From the NCBI RefSeq assembly GCF_963082655.1, contig NC_081553.1, forward strand, positions 43,684,260 to 43,748,259: DNA of 64,000 bases, given 5' to 3'. Below are positions 35,906 through 47,720 of the stretch, one piece after another. Position 1 is the stretch's first letter. Every line of letters starts with the position of its first letter. This stretch comes from Stomoxys calcitrans. Taxonomy: Eukaryota > Arthropoda > Insecta > Diptera > Muscidae. The notes below the pieces were generated by a model that had not been told where the DNA came from, did no database searches, and saw only the letters and a program-made list of their open reading frames with translations. Position numbers and translations under genes: made by a program.

Positions 35906-36189
35906 CCTCTCTACCCAACAAAGTTACGTTCAATATAAGGACTTGGTCCCCTATGACGGGAATATTGATGGTTTATATCGGTGCCTGAGCTAAGACCTTT
36001 CCATAAAGGCGATTGGCGGCGATGTGCAACATACCGTTGGATTTGTTCCCTCTTGGGGTTGGTTACTTCAGTCACAACGATCATTGATTATTGCTTCAAT
36101 GATGCAGTGTCGTGCATTTCAAATCCAGGAGCGCCCGCAGAACCTCTTGATCCTTGCCTAATTACTGCCATAATCGTTGTCCTAGTTGA

Positions 36190-38240
36190 TCCCGCCTGAT
36201 TTCAAGGCCTAACACGCTAAGATAGTTTCTCAACTGGTTTTTATAGGCTGAAGACCAGTGATGGGCACACACTGTTGCCCATTATTGCATACGTGCAGAT
36301 GTTTTAGTGTGCCCACTACGGCCACAGTCTCACATTGTTGGTTTATGTAGTCGTCACATTTTGGATTGCCGTTTCGGGGAACTTGGATATGTAGATTGCG
36401 ATCCTCCGTCCGCTCCTGCGATCATTTGCTTCTCTACTCAAGTCCATGCGCGGACGCCACTGATACTAATTGCCCAAGTCCTCATTTTGTAGGCTGTCGA
36501 CAAACGACGTGAGTTATGACGTCACCATGTTGTGGCTTTCCATTGTTGTCATACATCGATAAGCAGATTAGGACCCTCAGTACACTTCTGCTGTCGTATG
36601 CTTCTTTAAATATGTCCTTGCTCGGGCGCCACTGTAACTAATTACTAAATTCAGTTCCCTGATTTCAGTGTCATAATCATGCCCTTCCTCTGTTTTCAAG
36701 GACGAATTCGCTGAGGGAGTTGCTCAAATCCTCTATTCGTAGACTATAGACACATGACCTATGTAATGTAGTCACCATGTAAGTCGCCTATGTAATATAG
36801 TCGCTTTTTCCCTATTGTGCTATTTGTATGAGCATATTGTGATCTTTAGTTGGCTTTTGTGGTCAATTGCTTCTTTGCTAACGACCTTGCTCTGGTGCCA
36901 CGGCCACTGGTTTCTAGATCAAGTTGCACGATTCTAGTATCACCATTATGACCATCCGCTGATTTCAAAGCCGAATGCGCTAACCCAATTCCTATTTCGA
37001 AATCTACAGACTTATGACATGGGTAACGTAGTCTCCACATTGTGGCTTTTCGCTGTTGTCGTATTTGGATTAGTAGGATGTGATCCTCCTTCCGCTTCTG
37101 CGGTCGTTTGCTTTTATACACAGGTCCCTGCTCGGGCGCCAAAGTAATTGGTTTCTAGATTAAGTTCCCCCATTCTAGTGTCACCACCATGAACGTCCGA
37201 AGATTTCCTTGCTCGGGCGCCACTGTTACAAATTTCTAAATTCAGTTTCCTGATTTAAGTGTCATCATCATGCCCTTCCGCTGCTTCCAAGGACGAATTC
37301 GCTGAGGGAGTTACCCAAATCCTCTATTCGCAGACTATAGACACATGACCTATGTAATTTAGTCGCCATGTAGTGACTTTTCCTTATTGTGCTATTTGTA
37401 TGAGCAGATTGTGATCTTTAGTTCGCTTTTGCTCCGGTGTCACGCCCACTGGTTTCTAAATATATCAAGTTGCCCAATTCTGGTATCACCATTATGATCG
37501 TCAGCTGATTTCAAATCCGAATTCGCTAACCCAATTCCTACTTCGTAATCTACAGACTTATGACATGGGTAACGTAGTCTCCACATTGTGGCTTTTCGCT
37601 GTTGTCGTATTTGGATTAGTAGGATATGATTCTCCGTCCTCTCCTGCGGTCGTTTGCTTTTATACACAGGTCCCTGCTCGGGCGCCAAAGTAATTGGTTT
37701 CTAGATTAAGTTCCCTCTAGGGGGAAGTTTTAATGTCACCATCGTGAACGTCTGCTGATTTCAAAGGCGAATTCGCCGAAGTAGTTTCCTAACTCCTACT
37801 TCGTAGACTACAGACCCATAACATGAGTAACGTAGTCTCCACGTTGTGGTTTTTGCGATTGTCGTATTTGGATAATCATATTGCGATCCTGCATCCGCTC
37901 CTGCGGTCGTTTGCTTCTGTACTCAGGTCCCTGCTCGGGCGCTAACGTAATCGGTTTCTATATTCAGTTCCCCAATTCTAGAGTCACCTTCAAGCACTTC
38001 CGCTGATTTCGAGGCGGAAATCGCTGAGGTATCTTCCCAAAACTTATTTCGTTATCTATAGACCAACGACATGTATAAAGTAGTCGCCATGCCGTGGCTA
38101 TTTCCTTTTGTCGTACTTTGATAAAATTGTGAGCTTCAGTTCACTCCCACGATCGATTGCTTTTTTCTAACAACGTCCCTGCACGGGCGCCACTTTAACT
38201 AATTTCTAGATTCACTTCAAAGATTTAATGACATCATGCC
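36190..38240 (-). repeat. Primer-binding-site satellite, block 1 (~255-270-bp units)
   Basis: Units carry '(t)ccctgctcgggcgcca' at about 36,616, 37,126, 37,206, 37,672, 37,927 and 38,185, plus decayed versions near 36,450, 36,880 and 37,430. Conserved companions are 'gtaacgtagtctccacattg', 'tcgtatttggat', 'tcctgcggtcgtttgctt' and 'gctgatttcaa'. A ~245-bp stretch at 36,925-37,170 recurs at 37,470-37,710 (offset ~546). On the minus strand the motif reads TGGCGCCCGAGCAGGGAC, one base from the complement of the tRNA-Lys(UUU) 3' end. Confidence 0.75.
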
Positions 38241-39880
38241 CTTCTGGGAATGTCACAGCCTTCAAAGGAAATTTACCTTGGCGGCATCTGTGACGTACAG
38301 TTACCATGCCCACCCTAAACACCTGGGATAGAATCGAAGGATTTTTGTTGAAAGCAATCTCCTCACTAATTCTGACAACATTTAGTATTCAAATTTCTTT
38401 GTTTCAAGGAGACGCTCTTCCACCCAAAGTTCTGACTCGCTTAAAGGACACGAAGAATAGTTACTATCCGCTTTCACCATTACTATTGGGCAACAACTGC
38501 ATTCTCCTAACAGGAAAAAAGAGGAAAATTAAATCAAAAATCGATTTACAAAATATGCAATAAAATTCATGGCGCTTTTATTGGAAAATTGGTATTTTCA
38601 AATTATGCAAAGTGGCACTCACAGCAATATTTGTTAGCCATTTGCCATTATTGTCGATGGTCGTCATTGCTGAGTTGGGGCAACTTAACATAATATTCAT
38701 GGCTCATTGTTTGCACATAAACTAAAGGCTTTTAAAGGAGAGCTCCGTGTGGCTAGCTGGCTTCACCAAAGTAGCAGTCTAGAGAAATCAGCCTTGTTTC
38801 TGGTATCGTGATACACTAACATCAAATTATGCAAAATTCTGTACTAGGCTCATCTCCATTTTCAAACTTCTTATTGCGATAGCAGAAACAATGTTGCTTA
38901 CCTTTACTGGCGTAAGGTTAATAAAGTCTGAAGGTTAAGGTTAAATAACAAACACATAATAAAAATTTAAATTAGAAAATTTTGTATCGTGGTAAAAACA
39001 TATTCAAATATTCTGGCACAAACTCCACCTCACTTTATTCTCGCACTGTTTTGGCATGGGGAATTTTCCTTTTCTTTTGTAAGAATTTTGAATTTTAATG
39101 ATTATAGATGAAGGCTTTTTTCACATATTCCATTACCTCCAAAGTTTTTTCTTTTTTTACTTTTGGTTTCTTTTTAATGATATTAACCAAAGGCCACTGA
39201 AGTAAACTTTTTATGTATCTTCGGCTTCTGCTAAACCTACGCAGATTTGCTTTTCCAAGTTTTTTTGCTTTTAAACGAAGATGAGAGGAAGATAATCTCT
39301 AGACATTAGCCTAAAGCTTAACCACGTTCAGCCTTTTAAAGTGAAACTTTCAGTTTCTAAATTATGAGAACACTTTTCATTCTTTGGCTAGACTTTCGAC
39401 TGAATATGGCAAACATTTTAGATTATTTCAAGATTGGATTTTGTCATCTGATCATGTCGAATGTCTGGCTCTTTTTTTACACTGTTTTGTTTTTGGTTGC
39501 AACATGTTATTAAATTTCTGTCATCCTAGCATGCTTCGGTTAAATTTTCAACAAAACGTTGATGTATCAATACCTAAGGCTGGCAGCGCATGTATGACTT
39601 GGTATGTTGCGATAGGTACACTCAAGGAAAAATGTGTGTTTACTCAATAAAGAGAAACATAGAACCCATGCAATCATATTGACCTGCATTGTGCAAAATT
39701 GCAAATATCTCTCAGATTCGAATTTTAGATATTACACGTTTTCAACAAGATTTTTGATTTGAGGATTTTGACTTTTGAGGTTTCTTTCAGTTTTTTTATA
39801 AGGAGGAAAATCTAAGTAGTGATATAGTTCCTGGACTGGCTGTTAATGTGTAACATATGTTCACTTAACAAAAGACGTCA
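38241..39880. other. Non-repetitive stretch between satellite blocks
   Basis: No gene is supported. ORFs of 85-88 codons at 38,306 and 39,384 show no motif and no codon bias obvious by eye. Confidence 0.45.
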
Positions 39881-42800
39881 AATAAGCAATTTAGTCGCCA
39901 TGTTGCAGCTTTTTCCTATTGCCGCACTTGGAAAAGAGGATTGTGATCCTCCCTTTGCTATTACGGTTGTTTGCTTCTATACTAATGTCCCTGCTCGGGC
40001 GCCACTATAACTGAATTCGTATTTTGACATTTTTATCAGCTTTTCCTATATTTCGGAAAAGAATTTTAGCGAAAGCCTAACTGTGGAAGTGGCTGCCAAT
40101 GTTTAATATATGTTCGATGTCGTGTCCTTTCCCTGTTGTTACATTTGGATAAGCACATTGTGATCCTTCCTTTTTTGCTTCTCTACTCACGTTGCTGCTC
40201 GAGCGCCACTGTAGCTAAATTTGGCCGCAATGTCATGGCTTTTCCCTGTCGTCACACTTGAATAAGCACATTCTCTACGCACGTTACTGCTCGGGCGCCA
40301 CTATAAGTAAATTTGGCCACAATTCGACTTTTGAAGTATTGTGCACCGTTACTGTCGTTGGCTTCACGTCCTTGATTGGGTGCCACAATAACAGAATTCG
40401 ACTTTTGAGGTGTTTTTCAGATTTCTACAAATCTTCACTGGGGGCTGGTTCCCAATGTGTAGCGTATACTTAACAAAAGACATGCGTAATATAGTTGCCA
40501 TGCAATGGCTTTTCCTGTTATCTTAGTAAGATATGCAGAATGTGATCCTTCGTTCGCTTTTAGATGATTTGCTTCTCTACTCTCGTTGCTGCTCGGGCGC
40601 CACTGTAAGTAAATTTGGCCACAATTCGACTTTTGAAGTTTTGTGCGCCGTTATTGTCGTTGGCTTCTCTACTCACGTCAATGCTCGGGCGCCACAATAA
40701 CAGAATTCGACTTTTGAGGTGTTTTTCAGATTTCTCCATATGGCTGAAAAGAATTGTAGCAATATCTTTACTGGGCGCTGGCTCCCAATGTGTAGCGTAT
40801 ACTTAACAAAAGATATGCGTAATGTAGTTGCCATGCAATGGCTTTCCCTGTTATCTTAGTAAGATACCCAGATTGTGATCCTTCGTTTACTTTTAGATTT
40901 GCTTCTCTACTCACGTTGCTTCTCGGACGCCACTGTAGCTACATTTGGCCCCAATTCGAATTTTGAAGTTTTGTGCGCCGTTACTGTCGTTGGCTTCTCT
41001 ACTCACGTCCCTGCTCGGGCGCCACAATAAAAGAATTCGACTTTTGAGGTGTTTTTCAGATTTCTTGATATGGCGGAAAATAATTGTAGCAATATCTTTA
41101 CTGCGGGCCGGCTCCCAATGTGTAGCGCATACTTAACAAAAGACATGCGTAATGTAGTTGTCATACAATGGCTTTCCCTGTTATCTTACCCAGATTGTGA
41201 TCCTTCGTTTGCTTTTAGATTTGCTTCTCTACTCACGTTGCTTCTCGGACGCCACTGTAGCTACATTTGGCCCCAATTCGAATTTTGAAGTTTTGTGCGC
41301 CGTTACTGTCGTTGGCTTCTCTACTCACGTCCCTGCTCGGGCGCCACAATAAAAGAATTCGACTTTTGAGGTGTTTTTCAGATTTCTTGATATGGCGGAA
41401 AATAATTGTAGCAATATCTTTACTGCGGACTGGCTCCCAATGTGTAGCGCATACTTAACAAAAGACATGCGTAATGTAGTTGTCATACAATGGCTTTCCC
41501 TGTTATCTTAGTAAGATACGCAGATTGTGACCCTTTGTTCGCTTATAGATGATTTGTTTCTCTACTTACATAGTTGCTCGGCGCCACCGTAAGTAAATTT
41601 GGCCACAATTCGACTTTTGAAGTTTTGTGCGCCGTTACTGTCGTTGGCTTCTCTACTCACGTCCCTGCTCGGGCGCCGCAATAACAGAATTCGTCTTTTG
41701 AGGTGATTTTCAGATTTCTCCACATGGCTGAAAAGAATTGTAGCAATATCTTTACTGGGGGCTGGCTCCCAATGTGTAGCGTATACTTAAAAAAAGACGT
41801 GCGTAATGTAGTTGCCATGCAATGGCTTTCCCTGTTATCTTAGTAAGATATGCAGATTGTGATCCTTTGTTCGCTAAAGCGGTCATTTATTTCTCTACTC
41901 ACGTCCCTGCTCGGGCGCTACTATAATCGAATTCTACTGGAACTTTTCAGCTTTCATATAGAGTGGAAAAAATGTAGCGATATCGGTACTAAAAGCTAGT
42001 TCCCAATGATTGATGCATGTTCGCTTAACCAAAAATGGTGTTCGCCTTTGACCCCATTCTGACATTCGTTTTTAATGGAAAATGTATGCAAAAGAGAAAA
42101 TATCGTTCAAATCTTAACTTTGAAAGTGTATTTCGAGGAAATTACCTATTTCAAAAATATTTTCCCATTTTACAAATGTTTTTAAAAATTTTGGAAATTT
42201 AACATTTAAAAATTTTTTCAGCTTTTTCTTTATAGTGGTAAAGAATTGTAGCGGTTCCGTTACTGAGGGCTGGGTGTCAATTTTTAACGTATGTATGTTA
42301 ACTTAACAAAAGATATGCGCCACTATAACTTTTTTAGACTTCAAAGTTTCGTTTTTAGCTTTTCCTATATGACATCCAAGAATTGTAGCGATATCGTTTT
42401 GGGGGGACTGCTGCCAACGTTAAGCTGTCGTGGCTTTTCCAGTCGCCATGTAGTGGCTTTTTCCTGTTTTCGTCTTGGAATAAGTCCATAGTGATCGTCA
42501 GTGCGATCTTACGGTCGTTTGGTTCTCTATTCAGGTTCCTGCTCGGACGCCACCGACTGAATTTGATTTTTAAAGTTTCCAAGGTAATCAAATGTTCAAA
42601 TCAGTGTTTTGTTAATATTTCCCCATTTGAGGGGATTTTAGTAAACATTTTTGGAATTCGTCTTTTGAACTTTTTTCCAGCTTTCTCTATAGCGGAAAGC
42701 AATTGTATCGATCTTTTTAGTGGGAGTTGGCTGCCAATGTTTCTCTACTCTCGTTCCTGCTCGGGCGCCACTTTAAATGAATTTCTCTTAAATACTACAT

Positions 42801-43060
42801 GAGAAGTTTTTTTTCATCTTTTCTTAAGAGAAGTAAACGTCATTTCACCTCCTATGTGGCGGAGAGGAATTATAGCAATATCTTTACTTGAGGGTGGCTG
42901 CTGATATTTAACGTACGTTCACTTCCCTATCTGAGGGTGTTTTGGTAAACATTTTGGGAATTCGACTTGAATAAGCAGACTACCAGTTGTCATACTTTGA
43001 TAAACCGTTTGCGATCTTCCGCTCTTAGGGTCGTCTCTGCTCGGGCGCCACTGTATTTGA
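39881..43060 (-). repeat. Primer-binding-site satellite, block 2 (~325-bp dimeric units)
   Basis: About sixteen copies of the 'ctgctcgggcgccac' motif, including diverged ones, lie near 39,990, 40,195, 40,290, 40,370, 40,590, 40,680, 40,915, 41,005, 41,240, 41,335, 41,575, 41,662, 41,905, 42,540, 42,755 and 43,038. Between 40.6 and 41.7 kb they alternate as a ~90-bp and a ~235-bp interval, a ~325-bp dimer. Companions are 'aattcgacttttgaagt', 'aatatctttactg', 'gctcccaatgtgtagcg' and 'gacatgcgtaatgtagttg'. The stretch 40,904-41,107 recurs nearly unchanged 322 bp later. Units decay towards 43 kb. Confidence 0.8.
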
Positions 43061-44860
43061 ATTTGACTGGAATTAAATTTTTTACACTTTTTTTCAACTT
43101 TTCCTACGTGACGTAAAAGAATTATAGCGATATCGTTACCCGATATAACCTCTTCGGTCTATTTCTTGATAAAACTGTCATTTTGTTCACAAATCACAGT
43201 TGATGAATCTACACTTATTTGAAAATATTCCCCCATTTCAGATGAATTTTTGTCTTAAATTTGGAAGTCCAAATCTTGCAATTTTTGAGTTTTTACTACA
43301 AAGCGTTAAAGAATTGTGGCGAATCGATAAAAGATATGACTTTATCGCTTCATTTCATGATAAATCCGCTTTTTTAACATCCCTATCAGAGTTTCTCAAT
43401 CAGCATCGCTAGGAACTTCACTGCCAAAATTAATCATATTTGATTTTTTCCTTTTCAATTGACATTATTCTCTGAGTGTATATTATCACATATATTACAG
43501 CAGTTGGCAATAACAAAGTGTTTTCTTAACACTATCTCAAGTAAAGCGACATAGACAAAACGAAAATCTAAAGAAGCAGCCAAACGAAACCTTGCATTGG
43601 CTTCCTTTGCAAAAAGAAAAACAGCAGCAATAATTGTTAATGTGTAAGAAGCCAGGGGAAATAAAAACGAATGGATGACTGGCTGCCTTCTGCAAAGTGG
43701 CCAGAAAACGAAAACGTAAGACTATGCGACAACGATATAAATGGGATGTCTGTGACAAACTAACATGTTTAATGGCTATGTTTTCGCGAAAGGGAAATCA
43801 AGTAAGAGGCACTCCATAACGCCCACACATCTGAAACATGACACCCAAAAACAGAAGAACAAAAAGGAGAACACTAGCAGGGACAAAACGAAGACAAAGC
43901 TAGAAGACTTGTAACTAGAAACAGCCTTAGTACTGAGAGAAAAAGATGAAGAAGAAAAAAAACACTTTTCACGAAGCAACAAATCGAACTGCTGGCAATG
44001 AACATTAGCAACTTATTTGGGAGAGCGAAAAAAAAAAAATACTATCTGCCACTAGATGTATAGGAAAAATCGAAAAATGAAGGCAACTAGAAGAGACTAG
44101 AAGATAATATGACTTTTTTTGTTTTGGTGACAGAAGGAACACCTTTAGCTCAGACAAGTTAAGCAGAAAAACCATTAAATGTTACAAAACGTAGGCAAAC
44201 AATTATCAGTTGCCCTGCCACTTACCATAAGTTGAGTCATAATCTTGTGAATTGTTTTAAATTAAGTTGTTGTGTGAAAATGACTGCTCAAAAGCCTATT
44301 GTGTCCCAGGTTATGGTTATGCCCCTCCTGACATAAACTATGTGGGCCAGTCCCGCTCACGCAAAACAGTAGTCCATAGTGGTAGTTAAACGAGCACTTA
44401 AAGTTTTTTAAACGTGTTCGCACAAATATTTTAGTAAATAATTACCGCCATTAAGGGTAAACTTGTGTTTGACCATTTAGTTTTAAATTTTATAGAGAAC
44501 GAACATTAACATAAAAATGTTTTTACACACCAGAGTTTGAGTTATTTAAATAAATATTAACAAAAGGGTGGTTCATCTAGGTGTAAAAAATTATAATGAA
44601 TTAAAGTTAATATACTAAGGAATGATGCAACTGGTCTTAAAAATGATGCCTGGCTGGCAAATCGATTAAATCATAATTTTTTTTTTTCAAGGTCAACATA
44701 AAAGAAGCATTCGTGGAATCAGGTGACACACCATCTTTAAAACCTACGGTTATGAAATGTTTGCAATATATAAAAGGGAACTTAAAATTAAAAAGACTTT
44801 TTGAAGGCTGTAATTAAATTAGAACTAAAATTTAAGTGACCAATGGTTATCATATTTCGT
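43061..44860. other. Mostly non-repetitive stretch, no gene recognised
   Basis: The first ~100 bp are decayed satellite. The rest has no supported gene; open frames at 43,200 (+) and 43,537 and 43,776 (-) are short, low in complexity and motif-free. Confidence 0.4.
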
Positions 44861-47495
44861 TTGCTTTTCTACTTAAGTCCCTGCTCGGTCGCCACTATAA
44901 ACGAATTTAATTTTAAAAGTTTTTTCCAGCTTTTCTTATATGACAGAAAATTTTTTTTAAAAATTTGGTTACTGGAAGCTGTATGCCAATTTTAATGCAT
45001 ATTCATTTAACAAAAGAAGTCATTGGGGTTCGCACAGATTCTAACACTGATTTTTTTATAAACATTGTTTGCAAGGTAAAAAAATTTCCTTCGAATCAGA
45101 GATTTAAAAATGTTTTGATGAAATTACACATTTTCAATAGGAAAATAAAACTCTCATTCCATATTGAGGGGATTGTGAGCATTTTTGTAAAAAATTGTAT
45201 AAACATTGTTTGCATGGTAAAAAAATTCGTTCTAACGAGAGTTTTGTAAATGTTTTTATGAAATTACACATTTTCAATAGGAAAAAAACGTATCATTCCC
45301 TATTTGAGGGGATTGTGAGTATTTTTGTAAAAATTTTAAGAATTTGAGGATTTGGAATGTTTTTTATCTCCCTTATCGGGAAGCTGCATGACAATGTTTT
45401 GCGTATGTTCATGTAACAATCGTCGTTTTAGACGATTCGATTTTTTACTCACATTCCTGCTCGGGCGCCACCGTGACTGAATTTGCCTGGAATTCAACTT
45501 TTGAAGTTTTGTTCGCCCTACTGACGTCCCTGCTCACACTACTGTCACTACATTCGACTACATTCGTTCGGTATTACGGTCATTTGCTTCACTACTCAAG
45601 TCCCTGCTCGGGCGCCACTATAATGGAATTCAATTTTTGAAAATTTTTCAGGTTTTTCTATATTGTTGAAGGCCACCGTAGCGCAGAAGTTAGCATGTCC
45701 GCCTATGCCGCAGAACGCCTGGGTTCGAATCCTGGCGAAACCATCAGAAAAAAAAAATGTTTGCCCCTGTTCCTTAGTGGAATGATCATGGGCAAACTGT
45801 GCAATTTTTTCCTATATTTCGGAAAAGAACTTTTGTGAAATCCTAACTGGGAGCTGGCGGCCAATGTTTAACGTATATTCACTTCATAAAAGACATGCGT
45901 AATGCAGTCACCATGTCGTGGCTTTGTCCTGTTTCCACTCAAGTCCCTGCTCGGGCGCCACTATAACTGAATTTGACTGGAATTCGCCTTACCTCCATGC
46001 CCGAGCTACTATAATTGAATTTGACTGGAAATCCACATTTGAAACCTTTCACAACAGATTGTAATCGTTCATTCGCTCTTACGGTCGATTGCTTCACTAC
46101 TCAAGTCACTGCTCGGGCGCCACTATAACTGAATTCAAATTTTGAAATTTTTTCACGTTTTGCTATATTTCGGAAAACAATTTTTGTGACATCCTAACCG
46201 GGGGCTGGCGGCCAATGTTTAACGTATGTTTACTTCATAAAAGACATACGTAATGCAGTCACCATGTCGTGGCTTTGTCCTGTTTCCACTCAAGTCCCTG
46301 CTCGGGCGCCGCTATAACTGAATTTGACTGGAATTCGCCATACCTCCATGCCCGAGCTACTATAATTGATTTTGACTGAAATTCCACATTTTAATCCTTT
46401 CACAATAGATTTTAGTCGTTCATTCGCTCTTACGATCGATTGCTTCTCTATTCAAGTCCCTGCTCGGGCGCCACTGTTACTGAATTATATTCTAGAATTT
46501 TTTTCAGCTTTTCCTACATTTGGGAAGAGAGTTATCCTAACTGGGGCTGGCAGCCAATGTGTAACGCATGTTCGCTTCACAAAAGACATTCGTAATGCAG
46601 TCGCCATGTCGTGGCTTTGCTCTGTTGCCACTCAAGTACCTGCTCGGGCGCCGCTATAACTGAATTTGACTGGAATTCGCCTTACCTCCATGCCCGAGCT
46701 ACTATAATTGAATTTGACAGGAATTTCACATTTGAATCCTTTTACAACAAATTGTAGTCGTTCATTCGCTCCCAAGATCGTTTGCTTCTCTATTCAAGTC
46801 CCTGCTTGGGCGCCACTATAACAGAATTCTATCTTTCAAATTTTTTCACGTTTTGCTATATTTCGGAAAACAATTTTTGTGATATCCTAACTGGGGGCTG
46901 GCGGCCAATGTTTAACGCATGTTTACTCCATAAAAGACATGCGTAATGCAGTCGTCATGTCGTGGCTTTGCCCTGTTGCCACTCAAGTCCCTGCTCGGGC
47001 GCCGCGATAACTGAATTTGACTGGAATTCGCCTTACCGACAATAATTGAATTTGACTGGAATTCCACATTTGAATCCTTTTAAAAGAGATTGTAATCGTT
47101 AATTCGTTCTTACGATCGTTTAGCTCTCTTTTCAAGTCCCTGCTCGGGCGCCACTGTAATTGAATTCGATTCTAGAAGTTTTATTTTCGGCTTTTCTTAC
47201 ATTTCGGGAAAGAATTTTAGCGATATCCTAATTGGGGGCTGGCGGCCAATGTTAAACGTATGTTCACTTCATCAAAGACATGCGTAATGCAGTCACCATG
47301 TCGTGACTTTGCCCTGTTGCCACTCAAGTCCCTGCTCGGGCGCCGCGATAATTAAATTTGACTGAAATTCGCCTTACCTACATGCCTGAGCTACTATAAT
47401 TGATGTTGACTGGAAATCCACATTTGAAACATCTTACAACAGATTGTAATCGTCATTCGCTCTTACGGTCGTTTGCTTCACTACTCAAGTCAAGC
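44861..47495 (-). repeat. Primer-binding-site satellite, block 3 (~345-bp dimeric units)
   Basis: Motif copies lie at about 44,880, 45,455, 45,597, 45,940, 46,102, 46,291, 46,453, 46,633, 46,795, 46,983, 47,132 and 47,325. From 45.6 kb two kinds alternate: one followed by CCA-ctataactgaatt, the other by CCG-c(t/g)ataactg, each recurring every ~345 bp. The best copies match the last 21 nt of tRNA-Lys(UUU), including CCA, with a single T-to-C difference. Companions are 'gctggcggccaatgtttaac', 'gacatgcgtaatgcagtc' and 'ttcattcgctcttacg'. The array ends abruptly at 47,490 in 'ctactcaagtcaagcagc'. A SINE is inserted at 45,671. Confidence 0.85.
45671..45810 (+). mobile_element. tRNA-derived SINE, internally deleted, inside the satellite
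   Basis: The head 'ggccaccgtagcgcagaagt' has an intact B box GGTTCGAATCC at 45,722-45,732, then an A run, then directly the 3' end ('gtttgcccctgttccttagt'). About 180 bp of body is missing. It interrupts a primer-binding-site satellite unit. Confidence 0.8.
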
Positions 47496-47720
47496 AGCAT
47501 GTAGACGGCCCCCGAAGAAGGGCAGTTACAGGCGCCACCTACGACAGATTCAGGACCTCATTTAGATTTCTTTCCTTCACTGAATTTGGATATATTTTTC
47601 ATGATTTGGATGTATAATTCACGATTTATTCCACAAGACCTGTATTTAAAGCCCCAAACTGTGGTGATTCATTTTGGGATATTTTGAGAGGGGAGGCCTC
47701 AAGACACATGGTACAAAAAA
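47496..47720 (-). mobile_element. Junction sequence and family E fragment
   Basis: After the satellite breaks off there is ~50 bp of unrecognised sequence, then E-type modules ('gtatttaaagccccaaactg', 'ttttgggatattttgagagg'). Confidence 0.4.

Noticed and set aside
38306..38563. 85-codon ORF in the gap between satellite blocks
   Set aside because: No motif or relative was recognised and there is no splice or promoter context. It is compatible with chance in AT-rich DNA.
45597..45617. tRNA-Lys gene fragment
   Set aside because: Only the 3' ~21 nt match and they include CCA, which is added after transcription. A primer-binding-site origin fits better.
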